Source: Mangifera indica (Eukaryota > Streptophyta > Magnoliopsida > Sapindales > Anacardiaceae). From it: 64,000 nt of DNA. Below are positions 11,576-24,493 of this stretch, piece by piece. Location of the stretch: assembly GCF_011075055.1 (NCBI RefSeq), contig NC_058137.1, positions 8,293,463 through 8,357,462 of the forward strand, in the 5' to 3' direction. The position numbers and the translations under genes are program-made. Within the stretch, counting starts at the first letter, position 1, and the number at the start of each line of letters is the position of its first letter. The notes below the pieces were generated by a model, which worked only from the letters and a program-made list of their open reading frames with translations, was not told the origin of the DNA and did not search any database.

Positions 11576-11876
11576 TTGATTTTTCAATTTTCTGTGAAAA
11601 TTTCTTAGCCCTAGATTTACATTTACTTGAATTGAAAAGAAATGATTGAGAGAAATAACTGGAAGAGATAGACTGATATTTTTTGAAAAGAAATGAGTGA
11701 GACCAAAAGCTAGAAGAGATGGCAATGGAAATTATGTGGGAGAAAGAAAATGAGGAAGAGATAGATTTAAAAAATAATGAGTGGGAGAATGTAACCTCTC
11801 CTAACCTATAGGTGTGTTATAGAAAAGCGACAAGAGTTCCTCTATTTTTGAAGGCCTAAAGAATTTTTATTATGCT

Positions 11877-12070
11877 TGTAACACTCCTAATTAGTAATTC
11901 ACACAAATCAGTCCTACCAACTGACTGAATTTTTATCAACTTAATCACAATTAACGGAATAAATAAATCATAGTCACCATCAGAAAAATTACCACCCACA
12001 GGAACCTTATAACCAATTCCAACAATTAACACAATACACACACACACACACACTTGATATAGATATTGGC

Positions 12071-12107
<37 letters not shown>

Positions 12108-15000
12108 CATATACATCCAAAACATATAAATCAACAAAAATATAGTGCCTTCCTCCCTTAACCTCATGTCTCACTAGTGCTCCTCGGGAATCTCTGTTGC
12201 ATTTCTTTACCTGTAAAAATATTAAATTAAACCTTAGTGATTCAGTTCGTCTGTGCTGTCACCAGTCTCTAGTCCTTCTACATTGTTGTCATTGCTCCAA
12301 CCCTTTTGCATTGCCACATTTGTTGTAGAACTAAAACCAACCAACCAACCAAAAATTTGACAACATTGTTTGTTCTTTTCACGCGTTGTCGGTATTGTCC
12401 GCAGTGGACTTCTTTTCCAAGTTGTTGTTATCCAGGTTTGACTCTCCCTTGTGGGTTCAAATTCATCAATAATTCTGCTTTTGCATGTTTGACTTGTCAT
12501 AAATGATTCTACATAATTCTTTAGGTTCAAGTAAAAAAGAATTATCATAAAAAGTTTTAGATAGTTAACTATAATGAATATAATTTTGACTGTTTATAAT
12601 TAAATTTTATTAGAATGGTCATGTTACATAATTAATTTGTAGTAGTATTTCAACATGTGTTTTGTAAGGTTTAAATTGAAAATTATGCATAGATTAAAAT
12701 TTACATAAAACTGAAAATTTGATTGGGTCAGTCGATTAAAATGGTCCAATTGGTTTGACTAGAACTAGTACTCAAAATGTTTCATGTTTCGATCTAGTTC
12801 TTAAAACATTACTTTGATGACATGAAATTCTTAACTTAGCTTGGTCATTTAAGGAGTACCTTTGGTCCAAAAACTTTGAGACATTCACTCGATCATCTAC
12901 GATGCATATTTGGATCCTATACTATGATGACATGCAATACATATAAAATTGGTGGCGAAAGCATATTCATTTTAAAAACATTTTTCTGAAAACCTTTTCT
13001 TTGTCCATTAATCTAGTTTAAGACAAGTATTATGCATCTTGACCATGTGAGTTGCATAACTATACAGTCTTATTTTCTTACACACACTATTAGACTATTG
13101 TGTCATAACTATACTCTATTATAGGCATGTGTAGAGGGAATCTCTCAGGTGCACCCTCATAACAACCTTCATGAAATCATGTCATGAAAACATATTCAAG
13201 AAAATTATCACAAGAAAATATGTTTTCATTGGTGTTAGCTCCTTATGAGTCATACGAGATTAAGTCCCACACATGTACAAGAAATCTTTAGTTTCCTAAG
13301 TGTACTATGGGATTAGTTCCAAAACATGATTACATCCTAATTTCGAAAAACAAGCATTAAACTGGTCTCATGAAAAACTATGTTGTGATATGTTTTCATG
13401 ATTACTATATTCATGCACTCGAGCCAGTAAAGCCTATAACTTAGGCTCATATCTTGCTTTCACCTTTAACGTATGTTACCTTCACGCCTTAATTCATGTG
13501 TATACTCACTTGGTATGTTTTGGTACTACTACATACCCTATACATCTTTATTAACTATCCATATATCACTATGAATAGATGAACATGCATTATAAACACC
13601 CATTTATCTTTTATTTTGATGCACGATCATCCATCTTATGTTAATGAACGTGCATCTTTTTCTCTTCACAAAGGGTTTGCCGCTCCTATTTATGACTTCA
13701 TGCATCAAAATATGCGTCCTTCATACGGTTATTTATGCTTATGTCATGAACGTCTTCTTACTTTATGTTCACAATTGCACTTTCACCTAGTGGTATAATC
13801 ATCATTTCATACTTTTAACAATTATACACTTTTTTGTGCAATCATTCATTACGACTAATCTTATATGTCATGGACGTTCATACATATCTCTAGTATGATC
13901 ATTGACGTCTTTACCCTAATCGATGAACAATGGTATGAGTCTTATGCGCGATCATTCAATGCATACAAACTCAAATTTTAACATCTATCATGACTGTTCT
14001 CATTCTTAGAATGGTCATTAAAGCTATTCCACGATTGTTTTTGCCTAGTTTCTTTATCACAATGTTAACAAAACAATTGTATGAGTCTTATCCGCGATCA
14101 TTCAATGCATACAAACTCTAATTTTAACGTCTATCATGACTGTTCTCATTCTTAGAATGGTCATTAAAGCTATTCCACATTTGTTTTTGCCTAGTTTCTT
14201 TATCACAATGTTAACAAAATAATTCCAAAAGGCATTTAAGGTGTTCTTAGTCTATAAAACACACTATACCATTAACGAATAAACATGTCAGTACATACTT
14301 ATTTTGCCTAGTCTATCTATCATCAAGATATTAACAAGAACTACTATTTAATTGAATCAATTGCATCTTATCATGCAAAATGTATTGATCATAACATGCC
14401 TACAAATTTAATATAACATAATCATATTTGATCTTAGTTCCCATAATATCATGCATCATAGCCTTTTAGATCTATCATAACTCATTATAATGTGAAATCT
14501 AACATCTCCCGTACACACATATATAGTGATACCTAATCAACATTATTGATTAGATCTGATGACTAGATTCTAGGTTAGATTCATTAGTCATCTGAGATTA
14601 CATAAGGAATCTGAATGAGAATTTTCATTCTAGTTTGGCCTATCAAGAATATTTGATGCTATTTTCTTTCTTTTTTCTTCATTGGTAAACGTTTCTAGTT
14701 GTTAAAAATCATCCTGTACAACAAAACTCTCTAAAACTCAAAATTTGGATAATATCGATTTTGTGATAATATGAAATAATGGCCAAAATCACACAATAAC
14801 ATGCCTTTTGTAAATTTCAAACTACATGAATGGGTATTCCTCTGATTGAATGGTTGTTTGCCCTTTTCAAAATTTCTTACATGGCATGTTATTCATTTAT
14901 CTTACATGACATTATATAAACGGGTGTGCACCCTTTATGCACAGTCATCAACTTAAAATATCACTTTTAAACACATAACCAATTTTTAAAACATACTAAA
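11877..15000 (-). mobile_element. Degenerate 3' LTR side of a gypsy element (minus orientation)
   Basis: TGTAACACTCCTAATTAG at 11877 resembles the LTR edge at 16417 (TGTAATACCTTCATTAG). Later, 12805-13100 shares words and order with 16860-17130 ('gatgacatgaa', '..gtgagt' and surroundings). This places diverged LTR-derived sequence on both sides of the gag remnant. The region also holds (CA)n at 12037-12053, (AT)n at 12076-12104 and a 146 bp tandem duplication. The inner boundary is uncertain; the end given is approximate. Confidence 0.45.
13934..14225. repeat. 146 bp tandem duplication, two copies
   Basis: 13934-14079 and 14080-14225 are nearly identical, both starting TATGAGTCTTAT and ending 'atgttaacaaaa', with only a few substitutions. 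They are younger than the surrounding decayed LTR. Non-coding. Confidence 0.88.
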
Positions 15001-15249
15001 CAACTCTAAATAATTGGAAATGACAAAATTGACCTTTGTACATACATGTGGGTGTTAAACTTACACATAAGCAAAGAATAAAATTGTTATGGTTAGTCAT
15101 ACACTAAGGATAACTTTGGTTCTAACTGTTATCTATTAGACAATGGTTCTGGTTTCACCTACTATATTTTTGGCTCTCAACTAAGTTGTGTAATTTCTAG
15201 CTATATGTTGTGGTTGCTTGCACTAAAAGCATACACCTTAACCACTAAG

Positions 15250-15960
15250 ACATTCACCCATGTGCTGCTTATCACATTTCTGACATGTAGGAGTATATGA
15301 TTTCTTTTGCTTTTTATTGGACCTCTAGTTCTTCTTGCCTTTGGACTAGAATGGTCTCTTACCTTTGGTAGATTTGTACAATTGAGCCTAATCCTTTAAA
15401 CTATTGTTGCTATTTAAAGGGACTACTAGTAATGGCTCATGATCTATACTTTATATAAACACGTTTGATATAAAGGCTCTACTCAATGTCTCGCTATAAG
15501 TTTACAGTGGCAAGGCTCTTATCATGACATCACAGGCTATTATTAGGTTTAGCCTATGGATGAATTTCTTTATCCTTCTAAGTTCTATGCTTACCATCTT
15601 AGAGCATACCTAGCCAGTGAATAAACCTTGTTGCATACTATTTCATAGTACTAGTCCTTTAAGTCAGATTAATAAATTCATGTGCCTTCAAGTAAGTCAT
15701 GTTAGTAGTCTTATACTCTACCTCAAATAATTTTATGAAATCTACCTATTTCACATCAGCAACACTTAATTGTCTTAAATGTTAAGTTCTACCAAACTTG
15801 GATATCAACTTTCATTAAGTATGTGGTAGATCTGACCTTCTCCTTGTCTGTCATCTTAAACAAGGACATAATGCTCTTAATAGCCTCAAGTGACTCCTCA
15901 ACAATGGTGGGATCCTTAGTACCTACAAAATTTTGTGACTGATGCTTCCTTAACAGTATA
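15250..15960 (-). pseudogene. Ty3/gypsy gag remnant with zinc knuckle
   Basis: On the minus strand the fragments ESLEAIKSIMSLFKMTDKEK, VRSTTYLMKVDIQVW and, near 15700-15670, MTYLKAHEFINL match the order of a plant gypsy capsid domain. It is followed at 15288-15253 by TCQKCDKQHMGEC, a C-x2-C-x3-H-x3-C knuckle of the type found in chromovirus Gag. Numerous stops and frameshifts make it non-functional. The protease, reverse transcriptase and integrase that should follow at lower coordinates were not recognised and appear deleted. Confidence 0.7.
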
Positions 15961-16400
15961 TAGATTGGGTGTAGTTAGGTTTTCACTACAACTGAGGTTT
16001 CTTTTGATGTCTTTTAATTAAAAAACTATGTTAGTGAGACTTGCATAAACTTATTGGCTTGAATTAGAGCACCACTTTGTTATTGCTCTTTAAACACCTC
16101 ACAAATTAAATTTCTCATATCCTCAACATTAAGTCTAGAGTATGAAGTTAGGGGAGTTGTCCCTGAGGCTTGGGCCTCTTGCTGGTTTTTTTGGTCATTA
16201 CCATTCAAACATTTGGACTTCTTTGTTATGAATTTTGAAAACTCACACTAGTTACTAACATTTTTCATAAAGCAGACAATTGAAAAATTGAAACTTTAAC
16301 TTACAGTGATTGATTACAAGTATAGTCAGTGTACTATGATGGGTTTATCTAACTTTGCTAACTATACTCTACTTAAGATATTCTTTGGGAACTAAAATCA

Positions 16401-16414
16401 TGTTTTAATACCAA
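16401..16414 (-). other. Worn tRNA-Met primer-binding site of the gypsy element
   Basis: The minus strand reads TTGGTATTAAAACA directly inside the LTR edge at 16417. The canonical plant retrotransposon primer site is TGGTATCAGAGC, so the first seven bases are kept and the rest has decayed. It fixes the orientation (minus) and the inner end of the 5' LTR. Confidence 0.5.
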
Positions 16415-16416
16415 TT

Positions 16417-18027
16417 TGTAATACCTTCATTAGAAGTACTACTTTAAGAGGGAAGTATAGCTTATATTGATTATTAGGGCATAATTTACTTAGAATTTTA
16501 AATTTTAATATGAAATAAATTGAAAAAATAACTAAAATGACCTTTATAAAAATTTAACTGTGAAAAGTGTAAAAGATGTCATGGATAACTGTAAAACAAC
16601 AAATCAAACCCTGAGTATGAAATAATAGTCATACATAGTCCAAATATAGAAAATAAATTATAAATAACAAATATGCCCTTTTGAGGCTCACACTAATTGA
16701 GCCCTTACATCACAATCATCACTCTCTCCTATGACTTGCAAACAATCAAAAAGAAAAATGTGACTAATAAATATTAGTAATAAGGAACATTATGTAAACA
16801 TATTCTTAATTCTTATTTTTCTCTTAGACTCAGTTTACCCTAACTTGGTTATCAAGAATATTTTATGTACTCTCATTTTGATGACATGAACTTGGTTATA
16901 CTTAATTAAGTCTTTGGATCTACTTTGGTCTCTTAAACTTGGATTAGACTTATTGATTCTTGAAAAAGGTCATCTAATGATCCCTTGAGATCCTAATTGA
17001 GATGACTTACTAATTTTACGATATGTAGGTGAAAGCGTACTTAATTGTAATTGAACTATAACTAATTTGCCAGTCAAGCTAAGTCAATATAAGGATTAAA
17101 CACCTTGGCCTTGTGAGTATGGTTACTATATAGCTTATTCCCTACACCATTGTTGGAATGTGTCTATAAGTAAAACCTACTACAACCTACCACACCCAAC
17201 CACATTTGATCAGATCCAATTATGAACCCTATGCCTTACCATGGGTAATGCCTTACTATAGGCAATGTGAGGATTGCTAACTATGGTATGATCATATTAC
17301 ACATGCATGCAATCTCAAGCTAGTCAACTATGATCTCATAACATCTTTCACTATACATGACCTCTGTATGTCTATTCAAAGATCATAAAAAAATATTGTA
17401 GATCATGTATGGGTGTACATGGTGTATGGATACACGATTCTCAAACATGTCATAGTTGTGCATAGTTGAGGTTCGATCTTACATAATGTTTAAACAACCT
17501 ATTCTACATTGTTTTTAGGTTTGATTTTCATTTTAATACCTTTCTATTGATCATACATCCAACCTAACATATTTTTAACATCATAATGCATAAAATCAAG
17601 GCAATAACAAATGTGAATATATCGCATATCAAAAATTAAAAACACTACAGGTTAACATTTTTAATTTCTACTCACATTATCATATATCAACACTATACTA
17701 TATGTAAAATCTGTACTCCATCAACCAAACATAAGTAGAACTTAGTCATAACACCAAAAGATACTTAAACTCATCGGATTTCTACTATCTTAAGGCAACA
17801 TGATCATAACACATAATCGCCTCATTACAAAGTCGAACTATGTGATCCATGCATCATATTATTTCATCAAACAACCAAAATATCAATAAAAAGGAAAAAA
17901 AAACATATTTTATCCTATGTATATTACAAATCAATTAACTTTAAGAATGAACATTGAGTTTATGGCAAAGTTAACCTAAAGTGGCAATCCATCATATTCT
18001 ATGATTAAATGAAAAACTATATTGAAG
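16417..18027 (-). mobile_element. Degenerate 5' LTR of the gypsy element (minus orientation)
   Basis: Starts on the plus strand with TGTAATACC at 16417, three bases from the primer-site remnant, and shares diverged segments with 12.8-13.1 kb. The outer end is not visible, and the 18033 solo LTR abuts the region. No genes. Confidence 0.45.
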
Positions 18028-18032
18028 ACTTT

Positions 18033-20191
18033 TGTAACATCTACAGGTAAGCCCAAAAGCATTTCAGTTTTTTTCCTTATATTTATTTAAGTTTAATTGA
18101 AAGTTTCCAATGGATGCACGCCCATGTATATTGGTATACATGGTCATACATAGTCATCAAAATTTGAATTTGAGATAAGATAAGAATTGCGATGAAATTG
18201 AAAACTGCCTTAGTTAGACAATGCCATACATACACACCCGCGTATCGTGTTTGATAGTGAAAATAAAAATGACCGTTTAACCTAATTTTGGTTGTTTTTT
18301 TGCACACCATAATCACATATCAGAAAGAAAGGAAAAAGTAAATTGCCTTGGGATGTTGAAGAGGAGCTACTGACTACTGAAAAAGTTACAGCCACGTCAA
18401 GATTAGCAAGGTCTTTAAAGGACAAGTAATTTGGTGCTCTCCTTGGTTATTTAAGATAACTTAGGAATGAATTCAAGCAATGAGATGTTGATTTGTGATC
18501 TTATTTATGTTAGCATATGTATAAACCATGCTAGATTAACATACAAATTTCGTAGACATGCTAGTTAAGATGAAACTATGTTTTGATGATGATAACAGTG
18601 TGATTTGAGATTTTTTTTTTTTTTTTGTGTTTATAGTTAGAGAAAAGTGATTATGATTGCTTAAAGACATGCTAGAATTATTGGTATGTAAATAAATCAC
18701 TAGAGTTAGGCCAAAAAAGCATAGAAATCAGTAGGTTACAATCTTTAGATCATGAAGCATAGTCGTGTAAGGTAACTTACATGCCTATGTATCCTTTACA
18801 TGAAAAAGAAAATTTTGCCTTTTTTACATTTGTCCTGAGAAAAAATATATAAGATCATGTGGTATAAGACACACATTTGTATATGACTTTCCAAAAGTAG
18901 ATGTCATGTAAAGTAATTAAACACACCTATGTATAGTTAGTGAGCACACAAAGGTGCAACCAACATGACACGTTTGTGTATGCTTGTTGGCTGCAACCCC
19001 ATATGTCTTCTACATACACTCATGTAGATGTTAAGATACAAAAAGAAAACATTTTACCTAAACTATATGCAAGGATGAGAAGAGCAAGAAGAGAGAATAA
19101 AAATACATTAACAAGACAAGATGTTAGTGAGCTAAAGAAAGGTGTTTGACTGTGTGAAAGATGACACAGACCTTAATTGGGTCAAATTCGAATTAAAAAT
19201 TAGGAAAGCCAAGGAAAGTGGTACAAGATGAGATATTCACTAGTTGTGTGCATAAGTGGCATGATATGTGAAAGCATTAGGGTTATATGAGAGATAAATA
19301 TCCTTGAAATGCATCAGACACTCAGTGCCAAGACATATTAGCTACATAGTTTAGTTTAATTCAAATGTGCATGATAGAGGATGTGATCTTTTAGTTAGTT
19401 CCTTGCATGGTCAACAAGATGCATCACATACGTGTTATGGTAGGGGTTGTTTGAGGATAGTTTTCAATTAGCAATCCCTTAGCTATATGTATGTGGTAAG
19501 GGAGGGACTACGACTAGTTTCTTTATGTGACCGGTATTATAGTTAGCTAACCTAACTGACTATTTGGCATGTGTATAAGGCATAATAGTTAGTAGACACG
19601 CAATGTGTTATATGCTTTCACAGTGACATCAAATATGCTGAGATCAATTTAGGCCTTAGTAATCTTTGTGAATGACCTATGTATAGGGCACATGGGTGTC
19701 GAGTTATGACCATATAGAGATTTACTAGTAAAGTACCTATTTTAGTTATTTACCTTTTTACAAAGTGTTGAAAGGTCACTTATTTACTGAGTGTTTTTCA
19801 CTAATGCTTTTTTTTTTTTTTGTAGTTTTGTAGGTAAAGGTGATTAGTAGGACATATAAGGGAGTCAATGATCCAATTGAGCAACTACATGAGGGTAAGG
19901 GTGAAATTGTCATTTCTAGAATTTTATAACATTTATGTATTGTGCCATTTCTATTAAGATTATAAGGATGTTTGATGCACTTTATTCATGAGATTGGATT
20001 TAAGACACTAACATTTATGACTGAGTTTCAATTTTATTAAATAAGGAATTTATTGCACCTTTTTGCATGCCTTTAAATGAGTATTTATTATCAGGTTTAT
20101 ATTTCCACTGTTTTAATTAAAAAATTAAGTAGTGCACATCTGTTCAGATCATATTTTATGTAATGATATGTTTCTAAAAAGAGCTATTACA
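18033..20191 (+). mobile_element. Solo LTR A (gypsy type), target duplication ACTTT
   Basis: A 2159 bp segment begins TGTAACATCTACAGGTAAG and ends GAGCTATTACA (TG...CA). It is flanked by an exact 5 bp direct repeat, ACTTT, at 18028-18032 and 20192-20196. There is no primer site, polypurine tract or coding region, so this is a solo LTR left by recombination between the two LTRs of a full element. The start matches the truncated LTR at 51817 (TGTAACATCTACAGGT) and it is related to the LTR at 22475. Small open frames inside are not genes. Confidence 0.85.
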
Positions 20192-20196
20192 ACTTT

Positions 20197-21450
20197 ATAA
20201 AATTCATGAAGTTGATGCAACTATATGTGACATACATCTTAGATATGTTAGTGTAGTTATCGTACTACTTAAAATTAAGACTACATGTTTACATCGATCC
20301 TTTGATGTTGTTTAGATAGGGTTGTATGCCATAATAGTAACTAGGGTTAGATGACTGTGAGGTCTATACTTTTGATTCATTCCGTACACAATTCTTAGAT
20401 GCCGAATGGATTTTACTAGCCTTTGTTCTATTGTCCCTAAGACTCAAATGACAACAAAGTATTTCATGGCCAGCTAGATTGTTAATATACATTTTACATT
20501 GTATCCATTTTATATTATGTATAGATAATAATAAAATGGTGTTTGAATATAGTGTTTAGTAAGGGTTTATTGAAAAAGTAAATAACATTTTATTAAAATA
20601 TAAATGCAGTATACCCTTAAAATTTGAAACCAATTATCACTGCAAAACAAATTCTTTATATAACAGTTTTTGAAATGAATGTAATTAAGTTCAAATGCAT
20701 TATGTCACATATTTGAAATGTTAAGCCACGCCCATGATGAGAAGAACCATAATCACTTCACATGGAGCTACAACCTAGGCCTCTTAAAACAACTATGCCA
20801 AATACTTGTGACGACAATGAGCTTAGGACTCAAATGGCAATCAAATTACCCACAACTCACAAAAAAAAGGTATTAACCCCTTAAAAGTTTTACATTTGGA
20901 CATTTCAAGTAAAAATATTCCACATACCTCTATAAAGAAAAAGTATTTTTTTTTTTAATTTTCATGATCTTAATATTTTCTTTCTTGTTCTCATAATATT
21001 TTTCTTTTATATATTTTAAGCATCCCTAAATCCAAAAAATTGTTCGAAAACTTATGTATAACACATTATACACTATTTAATCATCTATAAACATCCAACA
21101 ATGTGTAAATTAAGTGTAAACTAGCACAACAACAATACACAATCATAGTAGCATTAGAGATTAAAAAATTTAAAGTTTAGATTAATCTTCACATCTAGAT
21201 ATGATAATGGCTTTTCACCTAATTTTAGGTTCTAATTGTTAAATAATGCAAATAAGAGTTTGAGATTGAATGAGTTAGAATTTATTTTAACATTTAAAAG
21301 GGTTTTGATAAAAGATTATAGATAAAGATAAAATTATATTTAATTAAATTAATTGATTACAAAAGTATAAAATATGAGTCTATGAGATATTGATTATATT
21401 TAAAAAGTAATTTTTTAATCATTAAACTTGTAATTAATATATTCTTGATG
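20197..21450. other. Intergenic, no gene recognised
   Basis: AT-rich unique-looking sequence without a supported coding region, structured RNA or clear repeat boundary. Confidence 0.6.
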
Positions 21451-21749
21451 GAAGTAGAGTTAAATCCTCAAAGGATAAAAAAAGAGGAACTTGGTGATCA
21501 AGTTGAGATAACTCTTCATGTTCCAAAAAAACTCAATTGCTAAAAAAAGACAAAGGTTTTTAAGTCTAACACACCAAAGATTAATATACTTGGAAAAACA
21601 AAGTCAGTGAGCTTGATATTGATAGTACATTAGGAAACTCTTCATAAAAGAAGATAATTGGCTATGAGTTTGTACAAATTCTAGTATATGAAGATGAAAC
21701 CCCATTTACGTGGATGATAATAAATCACAAAATTCATTGTCATGTATTA

Positions 21750-22059
21750 GTATAAGGTACTATAGACACTTGTATTACAACGGAACTAAATTTTCTAAAA
21801 TATGAACCATATACAAAATCTTCTAACAGATACAAAAACAACTAAATGTATAGCAAGAAAGTTTTGTTTTTCACAAGAAACTTGGAAACAACCCAATAAA
21901 CTTATCATAAATACAATTACAGATAGAAGACAAAGTATGATTACAAAATATATCCAAGACGTAACTATATTGTTAAACAAGAAAAGGTGTACTCTAAGAG
22001 AAGTCTTGTTATTAGATTATCTAGAGGTTGACTTTATTCTTGGAAACTTATTTTTGTGA
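21750..22059 (+). pseudogene. Pararetroviral aspartic protease remnant
   Basis: A coding-like stretch lies just before the reverse transcriptase region, in the usual place for the protease. The expected Asp-Thr-Gly active-site triplet reads Asp-Thr-Cys (21765-21773), so the catalytic glycine is lost. An 85-codon open frame (21802-22059) follows and ends in a DYLEVDFILGN-like segment, as in the second half of viral aspartic proteases. Confidence 0.55.
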
Positions 22060-22474
22060 GGACAAGTAAAATGATGCCTTTTATCCAAGATAATGATTAT
22101 ATTATTCTTGGAGGACATAAAATCTCTATTCTAGCAAAGTTGAAAATTACTAAAGTCAAAAATGACTTTAGGCCAAAGAAATTACAACAATAAATTGAAC
22201 GCATCATATTTTCTTTAAAAACTGAGGAAAAATAGTGGTTAAAAGATCTTGAGCTAGAAGAAAACATTGAAATGACTTGCAACGTAGCATTTCAGAAGTT
22301 TAGACCTAGTTATCATAAAACCTAGATCACACGAGGTAGATCTTAAAAGGAAGAACGCTCTGGTGCATGTCTTGAAAGCATGGATAAGATAATACATAAG
22401 GACAAAACTTTGTTACATGAGAGTCATGAAAACTCTTTAGTTTTGAGACAATAAAAAAATTTAAAGAGGAAATT

Positions 22475-24488
22475 TGTAATACCCTCAGGTACGTTCCAGA
22501 GGTATTTATGTCTTTTGGCCATACTTTGAGACATTTCCAATCTTAAATATATATATGTTTAAATGTATGTATACATATATATATATATAAAGGATAAAAG
22601 ATAAAAAAGTCAAAGGGCAATTTTTATGCATTTTCTTCTTCTCTCGTCCTTTCTAGGCACTTGGCGAGAAGGCAACCTTTCTTCTTTGTTTTTGAAGGAA
22701 AGTGGATGCTTTGAAGGGGTTTTGGAAGAAAAAGCAAGGAAAGAATAGGAGAGGAAGCACTTTCAAGGCCTTGGTAACTAAAAAATCTCTTTTTTTTTCC
22801 CTTTTCCTATGTTTATATATATATTAGAGTATGTTATATGAATATGTTAGTGTACTTTGATATTGATTTAAGGTGGTTTATGGTGAGAAAATAAGTAAGA
22901 CAAAAAGGAAGGAGCAAGCTTAGCAAGTGTTGGCTTGACACAAGGTAAGTGAAATCATTCTTGGTCTCTTCTAAGTTTGTTAAATCAACTTAATTTTTCA
23001 TGTTTTATACCTTTGGTTCCTTTTCTCTATGCTATAACTGATGATTTTGACATTCAAAAATGTTGTTTTGTCATTTGGGGTATTTATGTATGTGATTTTG
23101 TTCATGATAGAGAGTTAGAAAATAATTACAATTTTACCACTAATTTCATCCACATTTTGACTGTCTTGTCGAATGAATCATAAGTATTGTTATAGCTTGT
23201 TAGAAAACTCTTTGAATCCTCTTTTCAATGATACATAGATTGTATGAATTGGAAACTCTTTGGATGGTTAAATTGCTTAAACAAAAAGACTGCATTACTA
23301 TATGAACAGTAATTATAGTTTTGTTACTGACTTCATCCCACATTTTGACTGCCTTATTTGATGAATCATAAGTGTTGTTATAGTTCTTGGAAAGCTTTTT
23401 GAATTCTCTTTTTAATTATATATAGTTTGTATAAATTAGAGACTGTTTAGTTTATTAAATTGCCTGAACAAAAAGACTACCTTACCAAATAAATAGTAAT
23501 TACAGTTTATGTAAAGAAAGAAAGGAAAAGAAAGAAAGGACAGAAAAATAAAAGAAAAGAATGGAAATAAAATAAGGAAAGGAAATTTGAGGCTCAAGAG
23601 TTAGGGGTCATCCCAAGTGTATAGTCTGGTGGGTTATGGATACACCATAATATCCCACGCGCCTAAAGGGTAAAAAAAGGCCTAGACATGAGTTTCAGTT
23701 TTAGATGGAAGCAAGATCATTAAGAGATAATGCATGCATGCTATGAACTATAAGGAGACACTTTATGTTACACCACCTATAGTAAGACACATTCACAGTA
23801 GGACAAGTCTGTAGTAGGACATAAACCTGTAGTAGGGTTTGTTTGTAGTAGAGCATATTCATAGTAAAACACAATTCAGATTTTGAGATGGTGTAGTAAG
23901 AGAATGAAAGAGAGCTCAAGCTTAGAAAAGTGTCGAATCCCTATAGTCATAGAAAAGTGTCGAATCCCTATAGTCAGCTTCTAAAAAGTATCAGATGGAT
24001 GTCAAATGGGATAAAGTGTGACTCAAATAGTAAAAAATAAGCCAAATTATTCCTTCAAAGGGAGACAGTTTACTTATTTTTTTCCCTTTTTCTAGGTGTT
24101 CTATTCCCTCACTTCCTTTCCTTCATGATTGTAGATAAAGGTGATTTAGGTAGTTGCAAGGTAAGGTCAGTTAGCGAGGATAGATCCGACTTGAAGTAGT
24201 TTATCTCTGGTTTATATTATATGTGTATGACCTTTTTCAGATAGTTGTATAGTTGTATCTAGAGGTATGTAGATGATTACTCCATGATTTCAGATGCTTT
24301 TAGATGAGTTTTTTTATACGTGATATATATATCTTTTGTTCGCTTCTGGAGTTTCTGTTTTCACAGAACAATTTTTGAACACTTTTAGTGATGAGTTTAT
24401 TTTAAAGTTTTTTGTAAATAGACACTCCAAATATTAATCAGTAACAATTTTCCTCTGAAGGGTAATACTTTTGGAAAGGGATGTTACA
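22475..24488 (+). mobile_element. Solo LTR B (gypsy type), target duplication AAATT, inside the pararetroviral sequence
   Basis: A 2014 bp segment starts TGTAATACCCTCAGGTACG and ends GGGATGTTACA. Exact 5 bp direct repeats AAATT flank it at 22470-22474 and 24489-24493. It has no coding remains. Internal landmarks ('gtcatcccaagtgtatag', 'gtgtcgaatccctatag', a series of 'gtagtagga' words) recur in the truncated LTRs at 51.8-55.0 kb. Pararetroviral coding remains resume after the right flank, so this insertion is younger than the viral one. Confidence 0.88.
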
Positions 24489-24493
24489 AAATT

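Noticed and set aside
12234..12548. 104-codon minus-strand open frame as a gene
   Set aside because: No recognisable domain, low-complexity surroundings, and it lies within presumed LTR sequence; length is within chance expectation for 64 kb.
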